From: Minwuia sp048007105
Lineage (GTDB): Bacteria > Pseudomonadota > Alphaproteobacteria > Minwuiales > Minwuiaceae
NCBI RefSeq assembly: GCF_048007105.1
Contig: NZ_CP180352.1
Location: 744,001 to 808,000 of the forward strand
Length of the DNA: 64,000 bases
Direction of reading: 5' to 3'
Shown: positions 55,450 through 64,000 of the stretch, piece by piece
How the letters are laid out: the number at the start of each line of letters is the position of its first letter
How positions within the stretch are numbered: position 1 is the stretch's first letter
The notes under the pieces: generated by a model
The model's database searches: none
The model's input: the letters and a program-made list of their open reading frames with translations, nothing else
What the model was told of the DNA's origin: nothing
Made by a program: the position numbers and the translations under genes

Positions 55450-57072
55450 TCAGTAGCCGATGGCCGCACCATCGCTTCGGGGATCGGAGCCACCCTGAAG
55501 ATACCCGGTCTCCGGATCGATGAGGATGCCGTGGGCGTGTCCGGCCAGCTCGTTCCAGTCCGCCCAGCGGTCCAGCGTGTGGCCGCGCCGCGCCAGCTCG
55601 TCCATGGTGGCGTCCGGAAAGCGGCCTTCCATGTGCAGCGTGTCCCGCGATTCGCCCAGCCCGAAGCGGCCGGACAGGAAACGCGGCGCCTCCAGCGCCT
55701 GCTGGATGTCGAGGCCGTGGTCGAGCAGCCCGACATAGGCCTGCAACTGGATCTGCGGCTGGCCGTCCGCCCCCATGCAGCCGAGCACGCTCCACAGCTT
55801 GCCGTCCCGCTTGCCCATCGAGGCGATCAGCGTGTGCAGCGGCACCTTGCCCGGCTGCAGCGCATTCGGATGGTCCGGATCGAGCGTGAAATAGGCCCCG
55901 CGGTTCTGCAGCAGGATGCCCGTGTCGCCGGCCACGACGCCGGAGCCGAAGGCGCCGTAGATGCTCTGGATCAGGGAGACCGCGTTGCCGTCCCGGTCGA
56001 CCGCGGCCATGTAGACCGTGTCGCCCGACAGCGAGCCGTAGGAGGGCACCTCGTCCCACGCCAGTGCCCGTGACGGATCGATCAGCCGCCGCCGTTCGTC
56101 GGCATGGGCCTTCGATATCAGCCGCCCGACCGGGACATCGCCGAAGCGCGGATCGCCCAGATAGCGGTCTCGGTCGTGATAGGCGAGCTGCTTGGCCTGG
56201 ACCAGCAGATGCACATGATCGGGCCCGAACGCCGGCATGCCGCCCAGGTCGAACGGCTCCAGCAGGTTCAGCATCGACAGCACGGTGAAGCCCTGGGTCG
56301 GCGCGGGCGTGTTGTAGATCTCCAGACCGCGGTAGGTGCCGACAAGTGGGGCTTCCCACCGGGCCTGCTGGGCCGCGAAGTCGCCTTCCCGGAAGAAGCC
56401 GCCCTGCGCTTCGGCGAACCGCGACAGCGCCCGCGCCACCTCGCCCTCGTAGAAGCCGGCCCGGCCGTCGCGGGCGAAGGCCTCCATGGACCTGGCGAGG
56501 TTCGGGTTCGCCAGCCTGGCGCCGGCCCGGGGGACCTCGCCGCCCGGCAGGAAGATGGCGGACGTGTCGGGATGCGCGGCCAGCTTGCCGCGGAACAGTT
56601 CGATGAATCCGGCGACGCGTGCGCTGACCGGGGCGCCATCCCGCGCATAGGCGATGGCCTGTTCGAGGCAACGGGCGAGCGGCAGCCGTCCGTACCGCTC
56701 ATGCGCCGCCGCCCAGCTGGCCAGTGCACCGGGCACCGTCAGCGTCGCCGGCAGCACGCCCTCCAGCGGAATCTCCGTGTGACCGCGGGTCCGGAACCAC
56801 TCGATATCCGCCGTCGCCGCCGCCTGTCCCCCGCCGGACAGATAGTTGATGTCGCCGGTCGCACCTTCGTGGATCAGCCAGAAGGCGTCGCCGCCGATAC
56901 TGGTCATGTGCGGATAGAGCACCGCCAGCACCGCGCTGGTGGCAATGGCGGCGTCGACCGCCGAACCGCCGGCCCTGAGCACGTCCACACCGGCCGAGGA
57001 GGCGAGCGAATGCGGCGAGGTCACGAGCCCGTTCACGGCCGGTGTCGGCGGTCTGCCGGTCTCGATGTTCAT
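55450..57072 (-). CDS. ggt: Gamma-glutamyltransferase-family hydrolase
   Basis: 540 aa from ATG 57072. The nucleophile is Thr352 in SGDTVYMAAVDRDGNAVSLI, where autoprocessing would split the chain into large and small subunits. The N-terminal LRAGGSAVDAAIATSAVLAV is typical. The export signal seen in periplasmic GGTs is missing, which points to a cytoplasmic member of the superfamily, possibly acting on gamma-glutamyl compounds or a cephalosporin-like substrate. No operon partner; it lies between DUF1330 and recQ. Confidence 0.9.
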   Translation of the reverse strand: MNIETGRPPTPAVNGLVTSPHSLASSAGVDVLRAGGSAVDAAIATSAVLAVLYPHMTSIGGDAFWLIHEGATGDINYLSGGGQAAATADIEWFRTRGHTEIPLEGVLPATLTVPGALASWAAAHERYGRLPLARCLEQAIAYARDGAPVSARVAGFIELFRGKLAAHPDTSAIFLPGGEVPRAGARLANPNLARSMEAFARDGRAGFYEGEVARALSRFAEAQGGFFREGDFAAQQARWEAPLVGTYRGLEIYNTPAPTQGFTVLSMLNLLEPFDLGGMPAFGPDHVHLLVQAKQLAYHDRDRYLGDPRFGDVPVGRLISKAHADERRRLIDPSRALAWDEVPSYGSLSGDTVYMAAVDRDGNAVSLIQSIYGAFGSGVVAGDTGILLQNRGAYFTLDPDHPNALQPGKVPLHTLIASMGKRDGKLWSVLGCMGADGQPQIQLQAYVGLLDHGLDIQQALEAPRFLSGRFGLGESRDTLHMEGRFPDATMDELARRGHTLDRWADWNELAGHAHGILIDPETGYLQGGSDPRSDGAAIGY

Positions 57073-57156
57073 TGAATGGCGCTCCGGAAGGTTCAACTGG
57101 TGGACGCTATTGGAAGGCCGCCCGACCGGCAACCGCCGCACAGGCTGCACAGGCCT

Positions 57157-58968
<1,812 letters not shown>

Positions 58969-59105
58969 GGGTATGGATGGTGTCGGGGACGATCATCGGA
59001 GGCGGACCGTACACCGGAAACGGGCGGACGGGAATTGGGGGCTGCGGACTCGGACCGGTTGCGATGGTCCGGGACCTCCAGATTCGGCGGCAGGATTTGA
59101 GCGCC

Positions 59106-60257
59106 TCAGCGGACCCTGCATGTCCGGGATTGGCCGCCAATCACGCCATTCCCTGAACCGATGAGACCGCTCCGTTCCCATACGCCGGCACACCAGTCGC
59201 CATTCGGAAACCACATGGTGCCGTAGCCTTGGATACGGTCGTCGGCGAACGAACCCACAAAGCGGTGCCCCTCCGGCCAGGTGAAAACGCCTTGGCCGTG
59301 AAACACGCGGTCTTGAAAGTCGCCCTCATAGGGGCGACCATCCGCATACGTGTAAACGCCGTGGCCGTTGCGCTTGCCGTCCCGGAATTCGCCCTCGTAG
59401 CGATCGCCCGCCCAGCGGCTGCCGCTGCCCCAGATGTAGACGCCTGTGCCGTGCTTCTTGTTGTCCAGGAACCCGCCCTCGTAACGGTCGCCGTTCGGCC
59501 ACGTGATTATGCCGTGGCCGTGAAACTTCCCATTCAGCCAACCACCATCGTAGGTGACGCCATCGTCATAGGTTACGGACCGGTGTCCGGTGAACTCGTC
59601 CTCCGCGCTCCCGGTTCCCGTGGCTGACGGAAGGGATTCCGAGCGGCTTCCGGCGGCAGCGAAACCGCTGTTCTCCGGTCCATCGACCACGCGGGGTGGT
59701 GCTGTCATGGCGGTCGAAGGCGCATTTCGCTGGACGACCTCGCCACGGGCCACCGGCATCGCATAGAGGTAATCGCCATTGGCGCGCCGGGCCAGAACCT
59801 CGCCATTCTCGTCGATGACGTCCGCGCGGGCGAGTAGGACGCCCTGTCCGGCCGGCAAGCCCGGTGCGCCATGCGTGTCCATCACATCCACGACGTCCGC
59901 CGGTTCGGCAAAATAGACCGGCTTCACCACCATCACGTAGCAGTCGAATTCACTGCCGCCATTCCCGGCTGTCCGCGCCTGTGTTGCGCCGATGGCCCCG
60001 GGCACGTCCGCCGTCGAATTCTGCGCCATGTAGTCGATCAGCGCGCGCGCATAGCGGACCGCCTCCTGCCGTCCGACACAGACAGGCCGGAGCTGCATCT
60101 CCGCGGCGTCCTGGTCGATGAGATAGTCGGAATCGGCGCGGCTGCTGGTCCCGATGGCCGCGAACAGCAGTGTCAACAACAACACCCGAGGGCCGATGGC
60201 AGTGAAACCGGCTGGCACTGAATAATCAGCCAAAGACCGAATCCACCTCACCTTCAT
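59106..60257 (-). CDS. MORN-repeat exported protein
   Basis: 383 aa from ATG 60257; the frame is open upstream without a ribosome binding site. There is an N-terminal export signal, a domain with two cysteines (QLRPVCVGRQEAVRYARAL, EFDCYVMVVKPVYFAEP), a short linker, then about six MORN repeats (such as YDGGWLNGKFHGHGIITWP and YEGGFLDNKKHGTGVYIW). MORN repeats are strand hairpins that often bind lipids or proteins. Function unknown; the product is probably periplasmic. Confidence 0.85.
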   Translation of the reverse strand: MKVRWIRSLADYSVPAGFTAIGPRVLLLTLLFAAIGTSSRADSDYLIDQDAAEMQLRPVCVGRQEAVRYARALIDYMAQNSTADVPGAIGATQARTAGNGGSEFDCYVMVVKPVYFAEPADVVDVMDTHGAPGLPAGQGVLLARADVIDENGEVLARRANGDYLYAMPVARGEVVQRNAPSTAMTAPPRVVDGPENSGFAAAGSRSESLPSATGTGSAEDEFTGHRSVTYDDGVTYDGGWLNGKFHGHGIITWPNGDRYEGGFLDNKKHGTGVYIWGSGSRWAGDRYEGEFRDGKRNGHGVYTYADGRPYEGDFQDRVFHGQGVFTWPEGHRFVGSFADDRIQGYGTMWFPNGDWCAGVWERSGLIGSGNGVIGGQSRTCRVR

Positions 60258-60629
60258 TGCTGCCTTGCCTTGTTCACCGCCTGTCAAAGTGTAGCAGACG
60301 GCTTCACGAAGAGGAATTTTCTTCGACCGGATTGTTTCGCCGGCCCGGTTCGCTTCAAGCGGGCCGGCGCGATTTCTGTTGACGGTCAAGTCTCGACTGC
60401 CGACATCGCGGGCTGTTCCTGAAAGGCCGACAAGCCAACACCGATGAAGGCGGCGGGCTGAGCCAGGACGGCGTTGGTGATGTGCGGAAGCCGTTTCGCC
60501 CTGAAAGACAGTGCCGTCGTTGAGGAGCGAAGGTCCGGACCCGAGCGCTCTCGGGCGTTTGCTTCGCAAACCCCTGCCGCGCTGGAGATGCCGGGGCAGC
60601 TTCCACCGTTTCGCCGTGCGAAACGGTGC
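60258..60629. other. Spacer with three consecutive hairpins next to tRNA-Ser
   Basis: No gene is visible in 372 bases. Hairpins CCCGAG-CGCT-CTCGGG (60541-60556), GTTTGC-TTC-GCAAAC (60559-60573) and CACCGTTTCG-CCGTG-CGAAACGGTG (60604-60628) follow each other; the last directly adjoins the 3' end of the tRNA and may process or terminate it. Confidence 0.6.
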
Positions 60630-60717
60630 TGGCGGAGGGAGGGGGATTCGAACCCCCGAGGGCTTGCACCCAACACGCTTTCCAGGCGTGCGCCTTAAAC
60701 CGCTCGGCCATCCCTCC
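60630..60717 (-). tRNA. tRNA-Ser (anticodon GGA)
   Basis: 88 nt. Acceptor arms GGAGGGA and TCCCTCC, discriminator G, encoded CCA. The anticodon loop reads CTGGAAA with GGA in the middle, and the T loop is GGTTCGAATCC. A long variable arm, as expected of serine tRNAs, is present. Confidence 0.97.
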
Positions 60718-60752
60718 GGAAGGCCGGGACTATAGTCAGCGAAGTTCGCAGA

Positions 60753-61697
60753 TCAAGCGCGTTTCCGTGCCTTCCCGCCGCCGCGCGCGATGGCGGGGCG
60801 CGCGGTCTCGTAGGTGCGGTAGAGCGCCTCGGCGTCGACATCGGTATAGACCTGCGTCGTCGACAGCGAGGCGTGGCCGAGCAGCTCCTGGATCGCGCGC
60901 AGATCCGCGCCGCCGCCCAGCAGATGCGTCGCGAAGCTGTGGCGCAGCGCGTGCGGGGTCACGGTCTCCGGCAGGCCCAGCGCCCCGCGCAGCCGCCGGA
61001 TCTCCGCCTGCACGATCTCGGGCCGGAGCGGGCCGCCGCGGGCGCCGAGGAACAGCGCCCGGTCCGGCCTCTCGTCGAAGGGACATGCGGCTCTGTAAGC
61101 CTCCACCGCCTCGGCGATGGCGGGCAGCACCGGCACGCGCCGGGTCTTGCCGCCCTTGCCGGTCACCGCCAGCGCGCGGCCGAGCGGGGCGTCCGCCACG
61201 GTCAGCGCCAACGCCTCGGAGATACGCAGGCCCGCGCCGTAGAGCAGCATCAGCACCGCCCGGTCGCGCAGGCCCTGCCAGCCGTCTCCGGCTTCCAGCG
61301 GCGCGTCGACGATGCCCAGCGCCATCTCCGGCGAGACCGGCTTCGGCGCGCGGCGCGGGGTCTTCGGCGGCGTGATCGAGAGCGCGGCGGCGTTGTCGAG
61401 ACGGCCGAGCTGTTTCATGCGGCGGAAGAAGCTGCGGATCGCCGAGAGCGCCCGGGCGTTGGAGGCCGCGCTGACGCCGCGCGCGCGGCGGCTGGCGAGC
61501 CAGGCGCGGATGTCCGCCGGCATCAGCCCCGCCAGCGCCGCCGCATCGACCGTGCCGCCCAGATGGCCGGTCAGGAAGCCGGTGAAATCGTCGAAGTCGG
61601 CCTCGTAGGCGGTCCGCGTGTTCCCGGCCAGCCGGCGTTCATGGGCCAGCCAGTCGAGCCAACTGCGTCTCAGACCGCCGATGCCGGCCTCGCCCAT
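60753..61697 (-). CDS. xerC: Tyrosine recombinase XerC
   Basis: 314 aa. N-terminal SAM-like core-binding domain (about residues 8-95, LAGNTRTAYEADFDDFTGFL), then the catalytic domain with Arg in YGAGLRISEALAL, Lys in VTGKGGKTRRVP, HALRHSFATHLL, GHASLSTTQVY (His, Tyr). It resolves chromosome dimers with XerD at dif. It follows ridA by ten bases, in a unit with ridA and possibly the DUF484 and fsa genes, all reading left. Confidence 0.95.
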   Translation of the reverse strand: MGEAGIGGLRRSWLDWLAHERRLAGNTRTAYEADFDDFTGFLTGHLGGTVDAAALAGLMPADIRAWLASRRARGVSAASNARALSAIRSFFRRMKQLGRLDNAAALSITPPKTPRRAPKPVSPEMALGIVDAPLEAGDGWQGLRDRAVLMLLYGAGLRISEALALTVADAPLGRALAVTGKGGKTRRVPVLPAIAEAVEAYRAACPFDERPDRALFLGARGGPLRPEIVQAEIRRLRGALGLPETVTPHALRHSFATHLLGGGADLRAIQELLGHASLSTTQVYTDVDAEALYRTYETARPAIARGGGKARKRA

Positions 61698-61707
61698 GCC
61701 GTCCGCC

Positions 61708-62097
61708 TCAGGCCTCGGTGGCGGTGATCTTGATCTCGACGATGCCGGTCGGGATGGCCAGCGCCGTCGTGCCGATCGCCGTCCAGGCGGGGAAATCCGG
61801 CCCGGTCAGATATCGGTCCTTCACCGCCATGAAGGTCTGGATGCTGCCAGCCAGATCGGTGTGGTAGGAGACGATCTCGACCACGTGCTCCCAGCCGCTG
61901 CCCGATTCGGCAAGGGTGTTGCCGATGGTGGCGAAGGCCTTGTCGATGGCGGCGTCCATGGCTTCCTCGCCGGGCTCGCGCTGGTCGGCGACGACGCCCG
62001 ACATCCAGATCAGGCCGTTGGCCTTCGCCGCCGGGGCCATGCGGAAGTGCTTGGGCGCGAAGCCCTGCCCCTTGGGGACGATCATCTCTCGCGGCAT
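61708..62097 (-). CDS. RidA-family protein
   Basis: 129 aa. APAAKANGLIWMSGVVADQ, AFATIGNTLAESGSGWEHV and the closing TAIGTTALAIPTGIVEIKITATEA match the RidA/YjgF trimeric fold; PTGIVEIK carries Glu, but the arginine typical of the enamine-deaminase active site is not obvious (PAWTAI region lacks the usual R), so enamine/imine hydrolysis is uncertain. It is transcribed with xerC. Confidence 0.87.
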   Translation of the reverse strand: MPREMIVPKGQGFAPKHFRMAPAAKANGLIWMSGVVADQREPGEEAMDAAIDKAFATIGNTLAESGSGWEHVVEIVSYHTDLAGSIQTFMAVKDRYLTGPDFPAWTAIGTTALAIPTGIVEIKITATEA

Positions 62098-62173
62098 GTC
62101 AGCCTCCCTCCAACACCTTCGAATCGGTTTCGCTGCTGGAGAAAGAATAGGGCGGCAGGCGGGATCGAGAAAG

Positions 62174-62905
62174 TCAGGCCGGCGGCAGGTCCAGCCAGCG
62201 GCGCAGGCAGCGGGCCACCACTTCGGACATGAAGGACAGCAGTTCGGTGCCCTGGCCGGGGTGGAAACGCCCGATCTCGCGGCTGCCCAGCGCCAGCATC
62301 GCGGCGGGCGCGGTGCCGGTCAGCTCCAGCCGCACCAGCGCGTCCGAACGCACCAGCGCCGCGGCGGGGCCGAAGAAGGCGTCCGTGCCCTCGGCACGCT
62401 CCCTCAGCAGCACGCGGCGCTCGCCGCCCAGCGCGGCGTCGATGTCGCCGGGCAGCAGCACGAACATGCCGCCGACGCGCGATTCGCCCGGATGCTCGGT
62501 CTCGCGCTCGACGCAGATGGAGATGGCGTCGACGTCCAGCGCCAGCGGCAGGTCGCGGGTGACGATGTGGATCAGCTCCTCCAGATCGCGGGCGTCCAGC
62601 ACGGCCAGCGCGGCCTCGTGGATCTGCTTCTGGCTGGAGAGATTGGAGCGAGCCGACTGGATCAGCTCGTCCTGGCTGTCGCGGATGCGGTCCAGATCGG
62701 CCTGCAGGCGGGTCACCATGAAGCCCTGCATGTCGACGACCTCGGCGCCCTCCGATTCGGCCTCGAAGCGCGACGGCGGCGTCAGGCGGCGCAGCAGCTC
62801 GGGATGCCGGTTGAGGAAGTCCGGATGCTGCAGCAGGAAGGCGACGATCTCCGCCTCGGTCAGCGAATCGCCGCCCCCGGTGGCCGCGCTGTCGCGTCCG
62901 GCCAC
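62174..62905 (-). CDS. DUF484-family protein
   Basis: 243 aa with a GTG start, 3 bases after the fsa stop. The N-terminal helix EAEIVAFLLQHPDFLNRHPELL, a coiled coil (about residues 55-95) and a GAF-like C-terminal domain (ALRSDALVRLELTGTAP-type strands, LALGSREIGRFHPGQGTELL) are standard for DUF484. In many proteobacteria it lies by xerC, as here, but its role is unknown; a link to recombination is context only. Confidence 0.9.
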   Translation of the reverse strand: MAGRDSAATGGGDSLTEAEIVAFLLQHPDFLNRHPELLRRLTPPSRFEAESEGAEVVDMQGFMVTRLQADLDRIRDSQDELIQSARSNLSSQKQIHEAALAVLDARDLEELIHIVTRDLPLALDVDAISICVERETEHPGESRVGGMFVLLPGDIDAALGGERRVLLRERAEGTDAFFGPAAALVRSDALVRLELTGTAPAAMLALGSREIGRFHPGQGTELLSFMSEVVARCLRRWLDLPPA

Positions 62906-62908
62906 GCC

Positions 62909-63586
62909 TCAGGCCTCGGCCATGTCGGTGTCGTCCAGAATCGACTGCCCGGTCTTGGCCCAGTCGTCCAGGAAGGCCTTCAGACCCTTGTCGGTCAGCG
63001 GATGGTTGGCCAGCGACGTCAGCACGTTCGGCGGCAGGGTGGCGACGTCCGCGCCCAGCTTGGCCGCGTCCAGCAGGTGCATCGGGTGGCGGATCGAGGC
63101 GACCAGCACCTCGGTGCCGAAGTCGTAATTGTCGTAGATCGAGACGATATCCGCGATCAGCTCCATGCCGTCCTGGCCGATATCGTCCAGCCGCCCGACG
63201 AAGGGCGAGATGAAGGTCGCGCCGGCCTTGGCCGCCAGCAGCGCCTGGTTGGCCGAGAAGCAGAGCGTGACATTGACCATGGTGCCGGCGTCGGTCAGCA
63301 CCTTGCAGGTCTTCAGTCCGTCCATGGTCAGCGGCACCTTCACCGCGATGTTGGGCGCGATCTTGGCCAGCTTGCGGCCCTCGGCCAGCATGGTCGCGTG
63401 ATCGGTGGCGGTGACCTCGGCGGAAACCGGGCCCTCGACCATCTCGGCGATCTCGGCGACCACCTTCAGGATATTGCCGCCGGACTTGGCGATCAGCGAC
63501 GGATTCGTCGTCACGCCATCGACCAGGCCGGTCTCGTTCAGCTCTCGGATCGCCGCTGTGTCGGCGCTGTCGACGAAGAATTTCAT
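62909..63586 (-). CDS. fsa: Transaldolase-like fructose-6-phosphate aldolase
   Basis: 225 aa from ATG 63586. MKFFVDSADTAAIRELNETG, GVTTNPSLIAKSG, NIAVKVPLT (Schiff-base Lys), TLCFSANQALLAAKAGATFISPFVGRLDDIG belong to the short transaldolase/FSA family (TalC). In alphaproteobacteria it is most often the transaldolase of the non-oxidative pentose phosphate pathway. The gene is divergent from priA and precedes DUF484 by 3 bases. Confidence 0.93.
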   Translation of the reverse strand: MKFFVDSADTAAIRELNETGLVDGVTTNPSLIAKSGGNILKVVAEIAEMVEGPVSAEVTATDHATMLAEGRKLAKIAPNIAVKVPLTMDGLKTCKVLTDAGTMVNVTLCFSANQALLAAKAGATFISPFVGRLDDIGQDGMELIADIVSIYDNYDFGTEVLVASIRHPMHLLDAAKLGADVATLPPNVLTSLANHPLTDKGLKAFLDDWAKTGQSILDDTDMAEA

Positions 63587-63662
63587 AGACCTGGGGTCCC
63601 TTTTGGTTCTGGTCCTGACGCGGCTTGCCGCCGGGCGCTTCGGGCATAGACTGGACCGGACA

Positions 63663-64000
63663 ATGCCCGCGCCTGCCTCACAACCCGATCTTCTCGCGAC
63701 CGCACCGGTCCGCGTCAAGGTCCTGCTGCCGCTTCCCTTCGCGGAACCCTACGACTATCTGGCGCCGGCGGACCGCCTGCCGCCGCCGGGAACGCCCGTC
63801 CGCGTGCCGCTGGGCCCGCGCGAGACCATGGGCGTGGTCTGGGACGAGACCGAACCCGCCGGCGAACCTGTGGCCGAGGAAAAGCTGAAGCCGATCCTGG
63901 AGATCGGGCACGACCTGCCGGCGCTGGACGCCGACTTCCGTCAGTTCCTGACCCGGACCGCACGGTATTACCTCAGGCCGCTCGGCGACATTCTCTCCAT
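63663..64000 (+). CDS. priA: Primosomal protein N' (PriA), N-terminal part
   Basis: 112 codons are present to the right edge. After a short variable leader, VRVKVLLPLPFAEPYDYLAP, RLPPPGTPVRVPLGPRETMGVVW and QFLTRTARYYLRPLGDILSM are the DNA-binding 3'-end recognition domain of PriA. The helicase, needed to restart stalled forks, continues beyond the window. It is divergent from fsa, the usual arrangement. Confidence 0.92.
   Translation, partial: MPAPASQPDLLATAPVRVKVLLPLPFAEPYDYLAPADRLPPPGTPVRVPLGPRETMGVVWDETEPAGEPVAEEKLKPILEIGHDLPALDADFRQFLTRTARYYLRPLGDILS

Noticed and set aside
60630..61697. Genomic island anchored at tRNA-Ser with xerC as integrase
   Set aside because: The recombinase is a normal XerC in its usual DUF484 neighbourhood, and no direct repeat of the tRNA end or foreign genes were seen.

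Overview
The window is high-GC chromosomal DNA from an alphaproteobacterium, probably Rhodospirillales-like. Supporting signs are heme A synthase (Cox15/CtaA), a ubiK-ybjN pair, glnK-amtB plus a second ammonium transporter, a DUF484-fsa/priA neighbourhood, an IalB-family protein and a tRNA-Ser(GGA). I see no rRNA, CRISPR array, prophage or transposase. Genes are dense, on both strands, in short operons.

Layout. 1-6.3 kb: heme A synthase (partial), a Do-type periplasmic protease, a small conserved protein, RibA, an OmpR-type response regulator and PckA. 6.5-12.9 kb: UbiK (frameshifted), a YbjN protein, a thioredoxin-TPR protein, CbiD and CobK, an acyl-CoA synthetase and an IalB-like protein. 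13.5-18.2 kb: a type I secretion operon (unknown protein, ABC exporter, HlyD adaptor) read leftward. 18.3-20.4 kb: a nucleotidyltransferase-like protein, a NIPSNAP protein and a divergent ArsR regulator. 20.6-27.7 kb: an exopolysaccharide export locus (exported protein, outer-membrane barrel, Wza-like lipoprotein, Wzc/ExoP-like tyrosine autokinase, TPR-like membrane protein) with no glycosyltransferase. 28.6-29.7 kb: an AT-rich, probably acquired membrane-protein gene. 29.7-32.2 kb: a thiolase and a CDF metal exporter with a divergent MerR regulator. 32.4-35.6 kb: two ammonium transporters and GlnK. 35.8-43.5 kb: amidase, zinc metallopeptidase, ABC exporter, cyclopropane fatty acid synthase, globin-coupled chemoreceptor, DUF3237 protein. 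43.6-55.4 kb: dioxygenase, YcbK-like protein, lipoprotein, large metalloprotease, CPA2 antiporter and several membrane or exported unknowns. 55.4-64 kb: gamma-glutamyltransferase, RecQ, MORN protein, tRNA-Ser, XerC, RidA, DUF484, transaldolase and the start of PriA.

Two features run across the window. First, four genes (ubiK, the T1SS ABC gene, hlyD twice, and the wzc-like gene) each need removal of single extra bases to restore a full-length family protein. Most of these sit in short homopolymers, so either the assembly has insertion errors or real decay has occurred. Second, palindromic dispersed elements recur. One has inserted in frame inside cobK and has an inverted relative after the merR gene. 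A second family occurs around 7.5 kb and on both sides of an exported-protein gene at 51-52 kb.

Regulatory signals readable by eye include a MerR-type 19-bp-spacer promoter, an ArsR palindrome overlapping a possible leaderless start, an NtrC-like dyad with a sigma54-like element upstream of glnK, a cluster of GGTCAC/GTGACC palindromes at 27.7-27.8 kb, and several intrinsic terminators.
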